Assembly: GCF_003545885.1 (NCBI RefSeq)
Contig: NZ_QHCT01000003.1
Span: forward strand, 186,001-250,000
Direction of reading: 5' to 3'
Length of the DNA stretch: 64,000 nt
Source: Leptospira stimsonii
Lineage (GTDB): Bacteria; Spirochaetota; Leptospiria; Leptospirales; Leptospiraceae
Shown: in pieces, positions 1 through 17,547 of the stretch
Numbering within the stretch: position 1 is the stretch's first letter
How the letters are laid out: every line of letters begins with the position of its first letter
The notes under the pieces: generated by a model
Told to the model about the DNA's origin: nothing
What the model saw: the letters and a program-made list of their open reading frames with translations, nothing else
Database searches by the model: none
Translations under genes and position numbers: made by a program

Positions 1-1
1 C

Positions 2-734
<733 letters not shown>

Positions 735-736
735 TG

Positions 737-1698
737 ATGGCGATCAGTTTTGACGAATGCTTTCAGACGTATCCGGAGCTTCATAGCCCTGCAGACCTTG
801 ATGAATTTTGGTCCGAGGCGATCCGCGATTTAAAGAATTTTCCGATTAAAAAACAATCGAAGGCTCTCCTCAAAGGATCCATTATCAAGGAAACGATCTA
901 CGACGTTTCCTTTCAATCCTGGCAAAACGCCACGATCACGGGAACCTTGGTCATCCCGAGAAAGAGAGGGGATCTTCCCGTTGTCATTCACTTTCACGAC
1001 TATGGTTATGAAAGACCCGCCATCATCAAAGGACTCACGGAAACCGGAGTCGCACAACTCATCATCGATCTGAGGGGACACGGAAGCCAATTGGTTCGAC
1101 CTCAATTGAAAGAGGGAGAAGTCGCCGATCCGGATTGGACCCCGGGATATTTTTCCAAAGGTCTGGATGGAAAGGATTCTTTTTATATGAAAGGTTTGTA
1201 TTTGGATGTGATTCGTGCCATCGAGTTCTTACGACTTACCGACGGGATCGACGGCGAAAAGATCATCCTTTCCGGAAAATCCTTGGGCGCTTCTCTTGCG
1301 GTTTTTGGCGCGGCATTTACGAACCGTGTTAAGGGTCTCATCTTAGAAACTCCGAATTTCTGTAATATTGACGATACACAACTTAAACTCGAAAAAAGCT
1401 GGATGAAGGAAATCAACCTTCAACTCGCGAACGCAAAAACAAAAAAGACCGCGATGAAAAAGAGTTTAGCATATTATGATAGTCTAAACTTCTCTAAGAA
1501 GATAAAAATTCCGACTTTGGTCTCAGTCGGTCTCGACGATAAGATTTCCCATCCGAAATCGATCTTTGCACTTTTCAATCATATGAACTGCGACAAAAGA
1601 ATGCAGGTATATCCTACCGAAGGAAACGAGGCGGGTCTCAAGGGCGAAAAACAAAACGGCGCCAATCTAGAATTTGTGAGGGAAATCTTCTTTCCTGA

Positions 1699-1702
<4 letters not shown>
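737..1702 (+). CDS. acetyl-xylan-esterase-like alpha/beta hydrolase
   Basis: A 321-residue serine hydrolase of the acetyl xylan esterase (AXE1)/cephalosporin deacetylase type. Its N-terminus carries the family's PADLDEFW feature. The oxyanion region is VVIHFHDYGY near residue 95, the strand-turn IIDLRGHG follows, and the nucleophile elbow GKSLGA lies near residue 181. An acidic residue in VGLDDKISHP (about 267) fits the triad. The usual C-terminal His is not obvious; the tail reads VYPTEGNEAG where other members often have a His, so catalytic competence is uncertain. There is no signal peptide, so it is probably cytoplasmic. Its last four bases overlap the cysS start (ATGA), which implies translational coupling. 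The true substrate is unknown. Confidence 0.8.
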
Positions 1703-3110
<1,408 letters not shown>

Positions 3111-3114
<4 letters not shown>

Positions 3115-3866
3115 CTAGGCAAGAATACATCTTTGGGAAGAGAACTCTGATCGAACTGACAGAGGCTCATCAAGGGAGAGAACATTCTTTTCCTTTCACC
3201 GAGTTATTTGTTAAGGAGAATCCGGGCTCCGAGATCGTGGATAAGATTCTTAAAAAACTTCCTTCTTACGTGAAGGTGCATAAGGTTTCCGTTTCTAAGT
3301 TAGACGCTCTTGTTCCAGGGAGAAATCACCAGGGCTTAGTCGCAGTTAAGGTTTCGAGTAAAGAATCTACCTTGGATCAAAAGGATTTAGAGGCAATTCT
3401 TCCTTCCAAACCGGGAGCGTTTCTAATCTTGGATCGAATTCAAGATCCAGGCAATTTAGGAAATATTTTGAGAACAGCCGAATGTTTCGGGTTTCAGAAC
3501 ATCATTCTTCCCGATCGAGAATCTGCGGGAATCACTCCGGTAGTGGAGAAAGTTTCTTCGGGCGCCCTTTCCTTTTTAAAAATTTTCACAGTTAAGAATC
3601 TCGCAAACACCTTAGAACTTCTAAAGGAAAACGGATACTGGATCGTCTCGACGAGTGATCGTGGAACGGAAGATTGGTCCAAACTTCCCGAACTGAAAGA
3701 ACTCGCCGTCTTGATGGGAAATGAAGGCGAAGGTGTGAAACGAATTCTTTTGGAAAAATCGGATTTTGTCCTGAGAATCCCGATGCACGGAAACCTTTCT
3801 TCCTTGAACGTTACGGTCGCAACCGGCGTCGTTTTAGATAGACTCGTAAATCGCAAAGCCCCCTGA
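3111..3866 (+). CDS. rlmB: RlmB-type 23S rRNA 2'-O-methyltransferase (SpoU/TrmH family), apparent ATA start
   Basis: SAM-dependent SPOUT methyltransferase that would modify a guanosine ribose in 23S rRNA. The catalytic domain shows LILDRIQDPGNLGNILRTAECFG (motif 1), LMGNEGEGV (motif 2) and IPMHGNLSSLNVTVATGVVLDRL (motif 3). A GTG at 3237 would start the protein too late: the frame is open upstream and encodes an SpoU substrate-binding domain beginning YIFGKRTLIE, followed by the family's NHQGLVA. No ATG, GTG or TTG exists in this upstream part. The best placed codon is ATA at 3111, five bases after a GGAGG at 3101-3105 and overlapping the cysS stop. This gives 251 residues, the normal RlmB length. 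Function is secure; the start codon is inferred. Confidence 0.85.
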
Positions 3867-3991
3867 CATTCCCGTCTCTTGATTCGGATTTCAGAATCGA
3901 AACTTCTTTAGGAGATTCTAATTCTATTTTGTAAAACTTCCGATCGATTTAACTGTTGCATTTTTTATTTTTCCATTCTCAATGGAGACCA

Positions 3992-5137
3992 ATGAAATCG
4001 TCTCGTAGAAATTTTCAAATCGTCACCCTTCTTTTTGCGTTAGTCTTTGTTACTTCCTGCTCCGATCTATCTCTGGAGAAACTAAAGGAAAAACTCAATC
4101 TTGCGAAAAAGAAGAGTTTAGCAGAGGAAATTCTCGGCACCCTTACTTTCGTTTTTTGGTCGGAGACAAATCACGAGCTTTATAAATTCATCCCCCTGGC
4201 GCCGGTTTTGTTAAAATCTCAAATCTCCGCAGATCAGTTTGCGGTCGCAACGCCGGATTTGAAAGAGGCAAAGCCGAAGATCGTTCTGGTTCACGGTTGG
4301 GACTTTAAAGAGAAGAATTCCGATCCGCCGACGGACAAGTTCACAAAGGTTTCCAATATTCGGGGAACCTGGGACGAAGTTTTGGAAATGTATTCCCAGA
4401 ATCTTTCCCAAGTACAGAGTAATTACGAACTCTATACGTTTACGTATAGAACCTCCGATTATGTGGAGAACAACGGAAGAAGGTTTATCGATAAGTTAAA
4501 CTCCGTATTTTCTCCGGAAGATAAAGTGATTCTTCTCGCGCATTCCATGGGAGGACTTGTGAGCAGGTCCGCGCTATATCATCAGAATAACACCAAGGAT
4601 GTGATCGATTTTGTTGTTTCCCTTGGAACACCTTATTTAGGCTCTCCCTTTGCTTCTTCCAGTTATCAGGGCAACTTTGGAACGTTAGGTGATCTGATCG
4701 GGTTTATGACAGGGACGCAAGGAGGAAAGGATCTCGCCTATACGAACGCATTTGGAACGAGTTACGCGGTTCCAATTCCGAGCGAGTATGTCGACGGAGC
4801 GTTCAATCTCTATTTGGAAAGATTGCTCTCCGATTCTTCCAAAGATGGAAGGGTAACGGCATATTTCGGAGCGATGAGCGTTTGTAACGGTCATGCAGGT
4901 TCCGATTCTATCTATACGATCGGGTGCACTTTTTTAAGCAACGGGAGTCCGAGTTTTGCGAATAAGAGCGATGGGATCGTAACTACCACAAGTGGAAAGA
5001 TGTCCACAAAACTTCCGGGTGGGCGTCAGATCTCAAAAGACTTTGATCACGCTCAGCTTTCGTTTCGGAACCACGTGAATAATACTGCGAGGAATACGTA
5101 TTTCAACGAAGTAATCACTCTGATCAACGCTTTTTAG
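3992..5137 (+). CDS. lipase-like alpha/beta hydrolase lipoprotein
   Basis: A 381-residue exported hydrolase. The start at 3992 is chosen because GGAG lies just upstream (3984-3987) and the product then opens with a compact lipoprotein signal, MKSSRRNFQIVTLLFALVFVTSC, with the lipobox ending at Cys about 23. The fold is shown by IVLVHGWD (oxyanion region), LLAHSMGGLVSRSA (nucleophile Ser in the GHSMGG-type elbow), SLGTPYLGSP, typical of triacylglycerol lipases, and a C-terminal DFDHAQLSF that can supply the His. It is separated by 125 bases from rlmB and is probably transcribed on its own. It would be lipid-anchored in the envelope and act on esters; the substrate is unknown. Confidence 0.8.
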   Translation: MKSSRRNFQIVTLLFALVFVTSCSDLSLEKLKEKLNLAKKKSLAEEILGTLTFVFWSETNHELYKFIPLAPVLLKSQISADQFAVATPDLKEAKPKIVLVHGWDFKEKNSDPPTDKFTKVSNIRGTWDEVLEMYSQNLSQVQSNYELYTFTYRTSDYVENNGRRFIDKLNSVFSPEDKVILLAHSMGGLVSRSALYHQNNTKDVIDFVVSLGTPYLGSPFASSSYQGNFGTLGDLIGFMTGTQGGKDLAYTNAFGTSYAVPIPSEYVDGAFNLYLERLLSDSSKDGRVTAYFGAMSVCNGHAGSDSIYTIGCTFLSNGSPSFANKSDGIVTTTSGKMSTKLPGGRQISKDFDHAQLSFRNHVNNTARNTYFNEVITLINAF

Positions 5138-5159
5138 GAGTTTCTAAAAAAGCCGTCGG

Positions 5160-5307
5160 AGTTCCTACAAAGAAAGCCGGGGATTTTTCCTTGATAGAAT
5201 TCAGTTTTTGTGATATAGGATAGTCCTTCGACTTTTTTCCCGCCGCCTCTCCTCCTCCACCCAATCAGGGTGGGGCGCGCGACTTTCACGGAAGAGTCGT
5301 AGGAACT
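5160..5307. repeat. 148-bp intergenic element with inverted ends, copy 1
   Basis: This element begins AGTTCCTAC and ends GTAGGAACT, a perfect 9-bp inverted pair. Inside it are an AAAGCCGG stretch, the pyrimidine-rich CCGCCTCTCCTCCTCCACCC and a hairpin CCACCC-AATCA-GGGTGG. A second copy of identical length follows at 5352-5499. With their flanks the two form a direct repeat of period 192 (5149 and 5341). No protein is encoded. Confidence 0.8.
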
Positions 5308-5351
5308 ACAGGTGAGGGACTTCGATACGCAAAATACTTCAAAGCCGTCGG

Positions 5352-5499
5352 AGTTCCTACAAAGAAAGCCGGCGATTTTTCCTTGATAGAATTCAGTTTT
5401 TGTGATTTAGGATAGTCACTCGACTTTTTTCCCGCCGCCTCTCCTCCTCCACCCAATCAGGGTGGGGCCCGCGACTTTCACGGAGGAATCGTAGGAACT
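5352..5499. repeat. 148-bp intergenic element with inverted ends, copy 2
   Basis: Same termini, same internal hairpin and same length as the copy at 5160-5307, with only scattered base differences. Similarity fades after about 5510. The equal length and the conserved ends point to duplication of a defined unit rather than chance low complexity. Confidence 0.8.
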
Positions 5500-5565
5500 A
5501 CGAGTAAGGGAAAAGCCTTCGATCTCAATAAAGCAATTTTTTACCTTTGGGATGTTTCTTCTCCT

Positions 5566-5598
5566 AAAACAAGAGTCATTCGATTGACTCTTGTTTTT
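5566..5598. terminator. bidirectional intrinsic terminator
   Basis: Stem AAAACAAGAGTCA (5566-5578) and TGACTCTTGTTTT (5585-5597) with a 6-base loop, with T-rich sequence on the plus strand and a T run on the minus strand. It lies between convergent genes ending at 5137 and 5646 and can serve both. Confidence 0.75.
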
Positions 5599-5645
5599 AA
5601 TTTTTAGGTTTTCATAATATACTGAAAAAATATTCATTAAACTTT

Positions 5646-8600
5646 CTAAAGAACGAACAAACTCAGTTTTCCTCCATGCGAACCATTATAGTTGAGAATG
5701 AGATATTTACCGTTTACAAAATCAACCAACCCGAACGGGTCATGACCGGAATTAAACCCTTGATCGGCTGATTGGTTTATATTAAACACTGGAGAGGTTC
5801 CGGAAAGACTTGTGCGAATCACCTGATTCTGCATACCGTTCCCCGGATAAACCAAAATCAACTTCGAATTCACAAAATCTAAACTCATCGAAAGCTTTAT
5901 ATTTCCTACCGAGGATGCAGAATTCATATTAGTAATAATGGATTGAGTATTCGAAGTACCATCCAAATTACTCCGAAAGAAATCGATCTCATTGGTATTA
6001 TTATTCATTCCGTAGGTCGACATCAGTAGCTTTCCGTTCAGTCGGTCGAGCGCAATCGCGGGTAGAATATTAGCAAAAAACGACCTTCCCGTCGAGTAAT
6101 CGGTGTGAGTACAATTCGTTCCATCCAAATCACAACGGTACAAGGAAGGCTTATTGGAATTTCCTTGATTCCGCGTGATCACCAAGATTTTTTGATTGGT
6201 ATAATCCAGATCCGCGATCGGGGTAAACCCAGACTGCACTCCTTGCCCCGAGGAAATATCCTCGTGAATACAATTCGATCCATCAATATCACACCGAAAC
6301 AAAGAAGGCCGGATTCCGTTCGCAAGGTTGTTCGTAACCACTAAGAGTTTTCGATTCAGCTGATCGATTAGAATCTTCGGATTCGTTCCGGATCCGGAAC
6401 CTTGACCCGCTGAAATATCAAAATGACCACAGTTGCTTCCGTCCAGATCGCAACGAAACAGGGAAGGCTTAGAAGAATTTGCCCCATTCTCCGTTGCAAC
6501 CAAGATCTTTCCTCCGATTTCATCCACTACGATCGAAGGACTTTTTCCGGAATTGTTTCCTTGACCGGAAGAAATATCAAAGTGTTGGCAAGAATTCCCG
6601 TTTAAGTCGCAACGAAATAAAGAAGGTTTGTCCCCGTTGCTTCCGTTTTGAGTTACGACGAGCAATTTCTTATTGATTGGATCGATCGCCGCGGACGGAA
6701 ATTTTCCGGAATCGGTTCCTTGACCTACCGAACCGGATATATCCTTATGAACCGCAGTAGTCGCACCTGGGATCGAAGTCGTAGGAGTTCCGCTTCTTTC
6801 CACACTCAAGGGACTCTCCCCACCGTTATGAATCGCGGTCATCGCGACGAACTTGGTGGTTCCATTCGTCAAACCGGAAAGCGTAATCGGAGAAGAAGTC
6901 CCACTTACGGAACTCATCGCAGTTGTCACACCACTCGAATTTGCGGTGTAAATTTTATAACTCGTGGCGCCATTCACCGGGATGAACGAAACAACCAATT
7001 TTGCATTTCCAGCTCCGACAAGAACTCCATTCGGAGAAGGAGGTGGACCGATGTTCACGGTCTGACTCACGATCGAAGAAATGTTCCCAGCCTTATCGAT
7101 TCCGATCACTTTTATTTGAAACTGCCCCGCTGTGGAAAGACTCACCGAACCGGAATAGAGGTTTCCGTTCGCAATCCCTCGGGAAACATTGAAGCTCGGC
7201 GAAGTTCCGTCTAACGTGTAGGCGATCTTATCGCACCCTGCGTTGCCGACGTCTGCGCAAGAAACGGTAAAACTCGTTCCGATTGGAAACGGTCCTGTGC
7301 TTGTTGGCGAAGTGATTGAAACGTTAGGAGCTGATTGGTCCTTTGTGATCGTCACCGTTGTGTTTCCAACGTTGATCGCACTGGCGACGCAGATACGAAT
7401 CGTATTGTCCCCAATACTCAACCTTGTATTGTCGATTGCAGTTACAGTGTCCGGACCTCCGGCTGAAACTGAACCGGAAGATAAGACCGTTCCAGATGTA
7501 CAACTGGACCCGCCCAGAATGATTTGGTAGGTTCCGCTTCTGTCCGATTGCCAAGCGGTCGAACCGTTCTCTCCGGAAACGTAACGAAGATTCGAATTGA
7601 TCGTAACGTTCGGAGTCGCGAGGTCAACGGTATATCGCTTTTGTGTAACGGCGGAAACATTCCCCGCCTTGTCTCTTGCGATAAACTTTATGGAAGTGGT
7701 CGCATTGTCTACGGTCGAAATCGCTGTCCCGGAATACATGCTTCCCGTGCCGATCGTACCGGAGAGCGCGTCGATGGTTGGATTCGTAGGAGTTCCATTG
7801 ACCAAAGAATTTACGACCGTTTGATCGCAACCGCTTCCCGAATCCGAGCAAGTGAGGGAAACGTTCGTAATCGTCCCGAAATTTCCTTCATCCGGACTCA
7901 CGGAAACGGAGGGAGGAGTATCGTCTCTTTGGATGGAAATCGAACTCGATCCGATTCGATCGAGACCGGGTGTACAAATCCCATCCCCGTCTAAATCGAC
8001 GTATCCGAAAATCGTAAAGTGCTTCGTTCCTTCCCCCGAAAAATTTCCGCCTGCCGTCACCGAAAAAAGCGAATTCGTTCCGGAAGATAAAAACCCTCGA
8101 GTCACTTCCAGTCCGGAACCACAATCGGACGCACCGGAGCGAATCGTAAACGCAACGGAAACGTTGGATGACCAGGTGATATCCGACCGACCAATGGCAC
8201 CTGGATGATTGCTGATAAAATTAGATGTCGTATTCGCGATGATCACAGGAAGCGTCGTATCGATTTGATACAATGACTCCTGAATCGCACTCACATTCCC
8301 GGCCAAATCTCGACAAAGATATTTGATTCTATAGTCCCCGCTCACGGAATCGGAGCCGACATTAAAATGGACGCTCGGCGCATTCGAGTAGATTCCATGA
8401 AAAGGAGAAAAATTCGGAACGCTACCGTCCAGAGTATAGACGATCGAACCCGGACCGATATTATCCATACAGGTAAGTTTCACCTTCTGAGAGTTTCCAT
8501 AAATCCCGGGAAGATTGTTCGAAGAAATTGAAATGGATGGAGAATCTAAATCCTCCTGAATTCGTTTCAGAATCGGATCGTTAATCGAGCCGTCGTTATC

Positions 8601-8993
8601 TACATCAAATCCATCCGCAATTCCGTCATTTTCGAGATCGATAAACGCGAGGGGATTCCCGGTACAATTCTTTCCAGTTCGAGAAGAATAGTGAGACATC
8701 TGATGGCATAAGTAGTGATTCGTGACGCCGTCCCCGTCTGTGTCGATGGAATCTAAGATTCCGTCCTGGTCCGTATCCGATACAAGCATATCAATGACGT
8801 CGTTATTGTTGGTATCGATTCCGTCGGTGATACCGTCTCCGTTCACATCCAAAAATGTCCCTTTGATCCTCGCGGTTCCTTCCATATCGATGATCATAAA
8901 CGGAATCGTGTTTCCTATTCCGGAATGACCGGTTTTCAAACAACCGAAACAAAAGAGGAAAAAAAACACAAACAGGGGAAATACTCTTTTCAT
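5646..8993 (-). CDS. large repeat lipoprotein: Ca-type Asp repeats, CHB_HEX_C-like and FN3 domains, seven-repeat propeller
   Basis: An exported protein of about 1115 residues. The start at 8993 gives a lipoprotein signal, MKRVFPLFVFFFLFCFGC; an in-frame ATG at 9086 would add 31 residues, and neither has a clear ribosome site. After the Cys come Asp-rich calcium-type repeats (DVNGDGITDGID, DTDQDGILDSIDTDGDG). Several beta-sandwich modules follow with the chitobiase C-terminal-type phrase YTLDGS(V)P, then an FN3 domain (VNGATSYKIYTANSSG). The last third is seven repeats of about 53 residues, each built around SG..P...D..N.K.LV.T.NG, then PSLFRCDLDG. Seven copies suggest a seven-bladed beta-propeller. 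It is probably surface-exposed and adhesive or ligand-binding. The function is unknown; the domain reading is by eye. Confidence 0.8.
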   Translation of the reverse strand: MKRVFPLFVFFFLFCFGCLKTGHSGIGNTIPFMIIDMEGTARIKGTFLDVNGDGITDGIDTNNNDVIDMLVSDTDQDGILDSIDTDGDGVTNHYLCHQMSHYSSRTGKNCTGNPLAFIDLENDGIADGFDVDNDGSINDPILKRIQEDLDSPSISISSNNLPGIYGNSQKVKLTCMDNIGPGSIVYTLDGSVPNFSPFHGIYSNAPSVHFNVGSDSVSGDYRIKYLCRDLAGNVSAIQESLYQIDTTLPVIIANTTSNFISNHPGAIGRSDITWSSNVSVAFTIRSGASDCGSGLEVTRGFLSSGTNSLFSVTAGGNFSGEGTKHFTIFGYVDLDGDGICTPGLDRIGSSSISIQRDDTPPSVSVSPDEGNFGTITNVSLTCSDSGSGCDQTVVNSLVNGTPTNPTIDALSGTIGTGSMYSGTAISTVDNATTSIKFIARDKAGNVSAVTQKRYTVDLATPNVTINSNLRYVSGENGSTAWQSDRSGTYQIILGGSSCTSGTVLSSGSVSAGGPDTVTAIDNTRLSIGDNTIRICVASAINVGNTTVTITKDQSAPNVSITSPTSTGPFPIGTSFTVSCADVGNAGCDKIAYTLDGTSPSFNVSRGIANGNLYSGSVSLSTAGQFQIKVIGIDKAGNISSIVSQTVNIGPPPSPNGVLVGAGNAKLVVSFIPVNGATSYKIYTANSSGVTTAMSSVSGTSSPITLSGLTNGTTKFVAMTAIHNGGESPLSVERSGTPTTSIPGATTAVHKDISGSVGQGTDSGKFPSAAIDPINKKLLVVTQNGSNGDKPSLFRCDLNGNSCQHFDISSGQGNNSGKSPSIVVDEIGGKILVATENGANSSKPSLFRCDLDGSNCGHFDISAGQGSGSGTNPKILIDQLNRKLLVVTNNLANGIRPSLFRCDIDGSNCIHEDISSGQGVQSGFTPIADLDYTNQKILVITRNQGNSNKPSLYRCDLDGTNCTHTDYSTGRSFFANILPAIALDRLNGKLLMSTYGMNNNTNEIDFFRSNLDGTSNTQSIITNMNSASSVGNIKLSMSLDFVNSKLILVYPGNGMQNQVIRTSLSGTSPVFNINQSADQGFNSGHDPFGLVDFVNGKYLILNYNGSHGGKLSLFVL

Positions 8994-9703
8994 AGATTTT
9001 CGACAAAAGGAAGAACGCGTTAGACGCGACACGGTTCCTTTCTTTACTCCAGTCTCTAACTTTATCTTTTTTATCGATCCAAGCATTCCCGCCCAATAAA
9101 GAGCATTAGAATTCCTGAATTTTCAAACCTAGGACTAAGAGTAGTCGAAAAATACAACTTCCTAAAATTAAAAAAGTCTTAAAACGAGATCCGAAGAGAA
9201 CCGAAAGATAAGAAAGAAATTTCTTTATCAATCATTCCAAACGTTTTTATAAATCAGAAAAGAAAACGATACAAACGAATCCTCAACTCTTACTTCTTGA
9301 GCAATTTCCCATATCCTTTTCGGATCTATAAAGAATCGAACGGACAAAGTGAACTCGATCCCTTTTGATAAAACGGAGAATCCTTTTTAAATTGAAATCT
9401 ACGTTTGAACTAAATGCAAAAAAAGAATCAAAAAGATGGATCCCTTTTGTTGATGCGATTTTCAGATGAGTTTGACGAAACGGAAATTCAAAAACACAGA
9501 GAGGACTCATTCTACCTTGAAACCGACTTTCTCGATTGAACCGATCTGGACCTTAGAAATCTTAAAAGAAAATTCACGGTGGCAATGGATTCGGAGAAAC
9601 GGAAAGGAACCAAGGTCTCCTGAAATAGGATTCTTATAAATTCGTTTTGGAAACGATGTTGGAGAAGAGCGTCTTTGGAGTTTAGAGACGGAGACAGGAT
9701 TCT
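8994..9703. other. intergenic stretch, no gene supported
   Basis: About 700 bases between the start of the large lipoprotein gene and the end of hisF, both on the minus strand. It should hold the lipoprotein promoter and the 3' end of the long his/lpt operon. Short open frames (for example 9283-9510 minus) have no recognisable start site, domain or composition supporting them. I see no convincing terminator. Confidence 0.5.
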
Positions 9704-10470
9704 TCAATCGAGGCGAACGGAGATTCCCATCTCCTGCATCGCTCTCTTCGTTTCTCGAATCGAATATTCTCCGAAGTGAAAGATCGAAGCCGCGAGCACG
9801 GCGTCTGCTTTTCCTCTGAGAATCGCTTCCACCATGTGTTCGGGGTTTCCGGCGCCTCCGGAGGCGATGATCGGAATTTCAAGAGCGGAAGAAAAAGCTT
9901 TTAGTAGATTGATATCGAATCCGTTCCTCGTTCCGTCTCGGTCCATAGAAGTGAGAAGAATTTCACCTGCGCCTTTTTCCGCGGCTTCTTGTGCCCAGTC
10001 CAAAGCTTCCCTTCCGGTCTCCGTTCTTCCTCCGTGCAAAAAAATCTCATATCGATCTCTTTCCTTTTGGAACTTCACATCGATCGCACAGACGATGCAC
10101 TGAGAACCGTAGATCTCGGAAGATTCTCGAAGCAGTTCAGGATTTTGAAACGCGGCGGTGTTGATGGAAACCTTATCGGCACCCTTTTCTAAAACCGCTC
10201 TTACATCCGCGACGGTTCTGATTCCTCCGCCGACCGTAAATGGAATAAAAATCTTCTCTGCGATTCTTTCTACGAGATGAAGAAGAATCTCTCTTCGATC
10301 CGAAGAGGCCGTGATGTCTAAAAAACAAAGTTCGTCCGCAAGATTCTCTTCGTAAATCGCGGCTGATTCGACGGGATCTCCGGCGTCTACGAGATTTACA
10401 AAGTTTACTCCCTTTACCACCCTTCCATCTTTGATGTCCAGGCAGGGAATGACTCTTGCGGTCAGGTTGC

Positions 10471-10474
<4 letters not shown>
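9704..10474 (-). CDS. hisF: imidazole glycerol phosphate synthase cyclase subunit HisF
   Basis: HisF closes the imidazole ring in histidine synthesis, using ammonia from HisH to turn PRFAR into imidazole glycerol phosphate plus AICAR. The 256-residue TIM barrel carries the two family Asp residues at 13 (IPCLDIKDG) and 132 (CAIDVKF), plus the phosphate-binding loops [10 protein letters not shown] and [11 protein letters not shown]. Its ATG overlaps the gatA stop by four bases. It is the last gene of the ten-gene operon. HisH is not in the window. Confidence 0.98.
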
Positions 10475-12221
<1,747 letters not shown>

Positions 12222-12248
12222 GATTCTCTCCCTTGCAGTCAGAGTGTT

Positions 12249-13664
12249 TTAGTAGGCATTTTTGTCCATGATTCCTTTAAATGGAGTCAGGAGAATAATC
12301 TTTAGGTCGAGCCAGAGAGACCAATTTTCAATATAATAAATGTCCGCGGCGATTCTATCCTCAATCGATGTATCTCCTCTGAGTCCTTTCACCTGAGCAA
12401 GACCGGTAATTCCGGCCTTTACCGCGTGCCTTCTCATATAATGTCTGTGATCATTTTTAAATTTTTCAACAAAATGCGGACGTTCCGGTCTTGGTCCCAC
12501 GACGGACATGTCCCCGAAAAGAACGTTGAAAAACTGAGGAGTCTCATCCAAGGAAAGTTTTCTAAGAATTTTTCCGAATCCGGTAACTCTCGGATCGTTC
12601 TGGATCGTCCAGGTCGTTTCGGATTGCGACTTCGCTTGAACGACCATCGTCCGAAACTTGATCATCTTAAATTTCTTATTATCCAGACCAACTCTTTCCT
12701 GATAATAAAAAACCGGACCTCTTGAGGAAAGTTTTACGAACAGTGCCATCAAAAGATAGAAAGGAGAAAAGAAGAGAATAAAAAGAATCGAAAACGTAAG
12801 ATCAAAAAGACGCTTTATGAATTTATTATATCCCAGACGGATCGGAATGTTTCGGATCGAAATGACCGGAAGGCCTTCCATCTCCTCCACCCTTCCCCTC
12901 GCCTTGATGAATTCTTGAAAACCGGGAACGATCTTTAGATCGATGCCTTCGTGATCGCAAGCGTCCAAAACTTCTTTGAGATAATCCCCTTCCGAAGGTT
13001 CGAGAGTATAAACTACAAGGTCCGGTCTTTCCGTTTCGAGAATTTTTGCGATCCTACTTACCTTTCCGATCACCTTCATATCCTTACGAACCGGCTTTCC
13101 CGTATCCGCTTGGACAAAACCCAAAATTTTATAACCGTAGATTCCGTGTTTGATGACCGCGTCGTTAAATCGTTTGGACGTTTCGGAAACACCCACGACG
13201 AGTACGCTCCTTAGATTATAACCGCGTTTTCGAAGAGTTCTGAGAAGAATTCTCGCAGAATAATGAAGAAGGCTCGTGGTCAAAGTATTGATGACCGTGT
13301 AGACGAGGATCACGGATCTTGAAAAACGTTCGCTTCCCAGATCCCCACGAAAGAAGAATAAAACGGCGAGGACGAAAACTAAATTGAGGAACACCCCGCC
13401 GACGATCGTAAGAAATTCGTCGATAAAAGAAAGACCGCGTCTCGGGTGATAGAGATCGATCGCGATAAAAACGATCACTTGAAAGAAAGCTAATAGAACA
13501 AAAAGAAAAACATAACTTTCAAGATCCACGTAACGAACGTCCATCCCGGTTTCGTCTACGACATAGAAGCGAAACAAAAATGCGAGAGCCCCCCCGAAAA
13601 GAGCCGTCACAAAATCCAAAATGGTAAAGATCAACTTAAACGTTTGACTTCTTTCTTTGAGCAT
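12249..13664 (-). CDS. polyprenyl-phosphate sugar-1-phosphate transferase (WcaJ/WbaP type)
   Basis: An integral membrane enzyme that would load the first sugar phosphate onto undecaprenyl phosphate for LPS O-antigen or exopolysaccharide. The start at 13664 is preferred over 13700 because GGAG lies ten bases upstream and it directly follows the lptD stop. The N-terminal half has four or five hydrophobic helices and a nucleotide-binding-like domain ([11 protein letters not shown]). The C-terminal catalytic domain shows a membrane hairpin ([20 protein letters not shown]), then [46 protein letters not shown] and the D.YYIENWS end, all diagnostic of PF02397. The sugar specificity cannot be read. 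It sits among lptD and uppP, which fits envelope polysaccharide assembly. Confidence 0.9.
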   Translation of the reverse strand: MLKERSQTFKLIFTILDFVTALFGGALAFLFRFYVVDETGMDVRYVDLESYVFLFVLLAFFQVIVFIAIDLYHPRRGLSFIDEFLTIVGGVFLNLVFVLAVLFFFRGDLGSERFSRSVILVYTVINTLTTSLLHYSARILLRTLRKRGYNLRSVLVVGVSETSKRFNDAVIKHGIYGYKILGFVQADTGKPVRKDMKVIGKVSRIAKILETERPDLVVYTLEPSEGDYLKEVLDACDHEGIDLKIVPGFQEFIKARGRVEEMEGLPVISIRNIPIRLGYNKFIKRLFDLTFSILFILFFSPFYLLMALFVKLSSRGPVFYYQERVGLDNKKFKMIKFRTMVVQAKSQSETTWTIQNDPRVTGFGKILRKLSLDETPQFFNVLFGDMSVVGPRPERPHFVEKFKNDHRHYMRRHAVKAGITGLAQVKGLRGDTSIEDRIAADIYYIENWSLWLDLKIILLTPFKGIMDKNAY

Positions 13665-13665
13665 G

Positions 13666-16653
<2,988 letters not shown>

Positions 16654-16692
16654 TCCGGTACCGGTGTCAGATTATTCTCGGGAATTAGATTT

Positions 16693-17541
<849 letters not shown>

Positions 17542-17547
17542 GGGAGA

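Noticed and set aside
6648..7214. A 188-codon plus-strand frame
   Set aside because: Antisense to the large repeat lipoprotein; Arg/Ser-rich composition typical of a reverse-frame shadow.
9283..9707. Short minus-strand frames between hisF and the large lipoprotein
   Set aside because: No ribosome sites, no domains, and they overlap one another.
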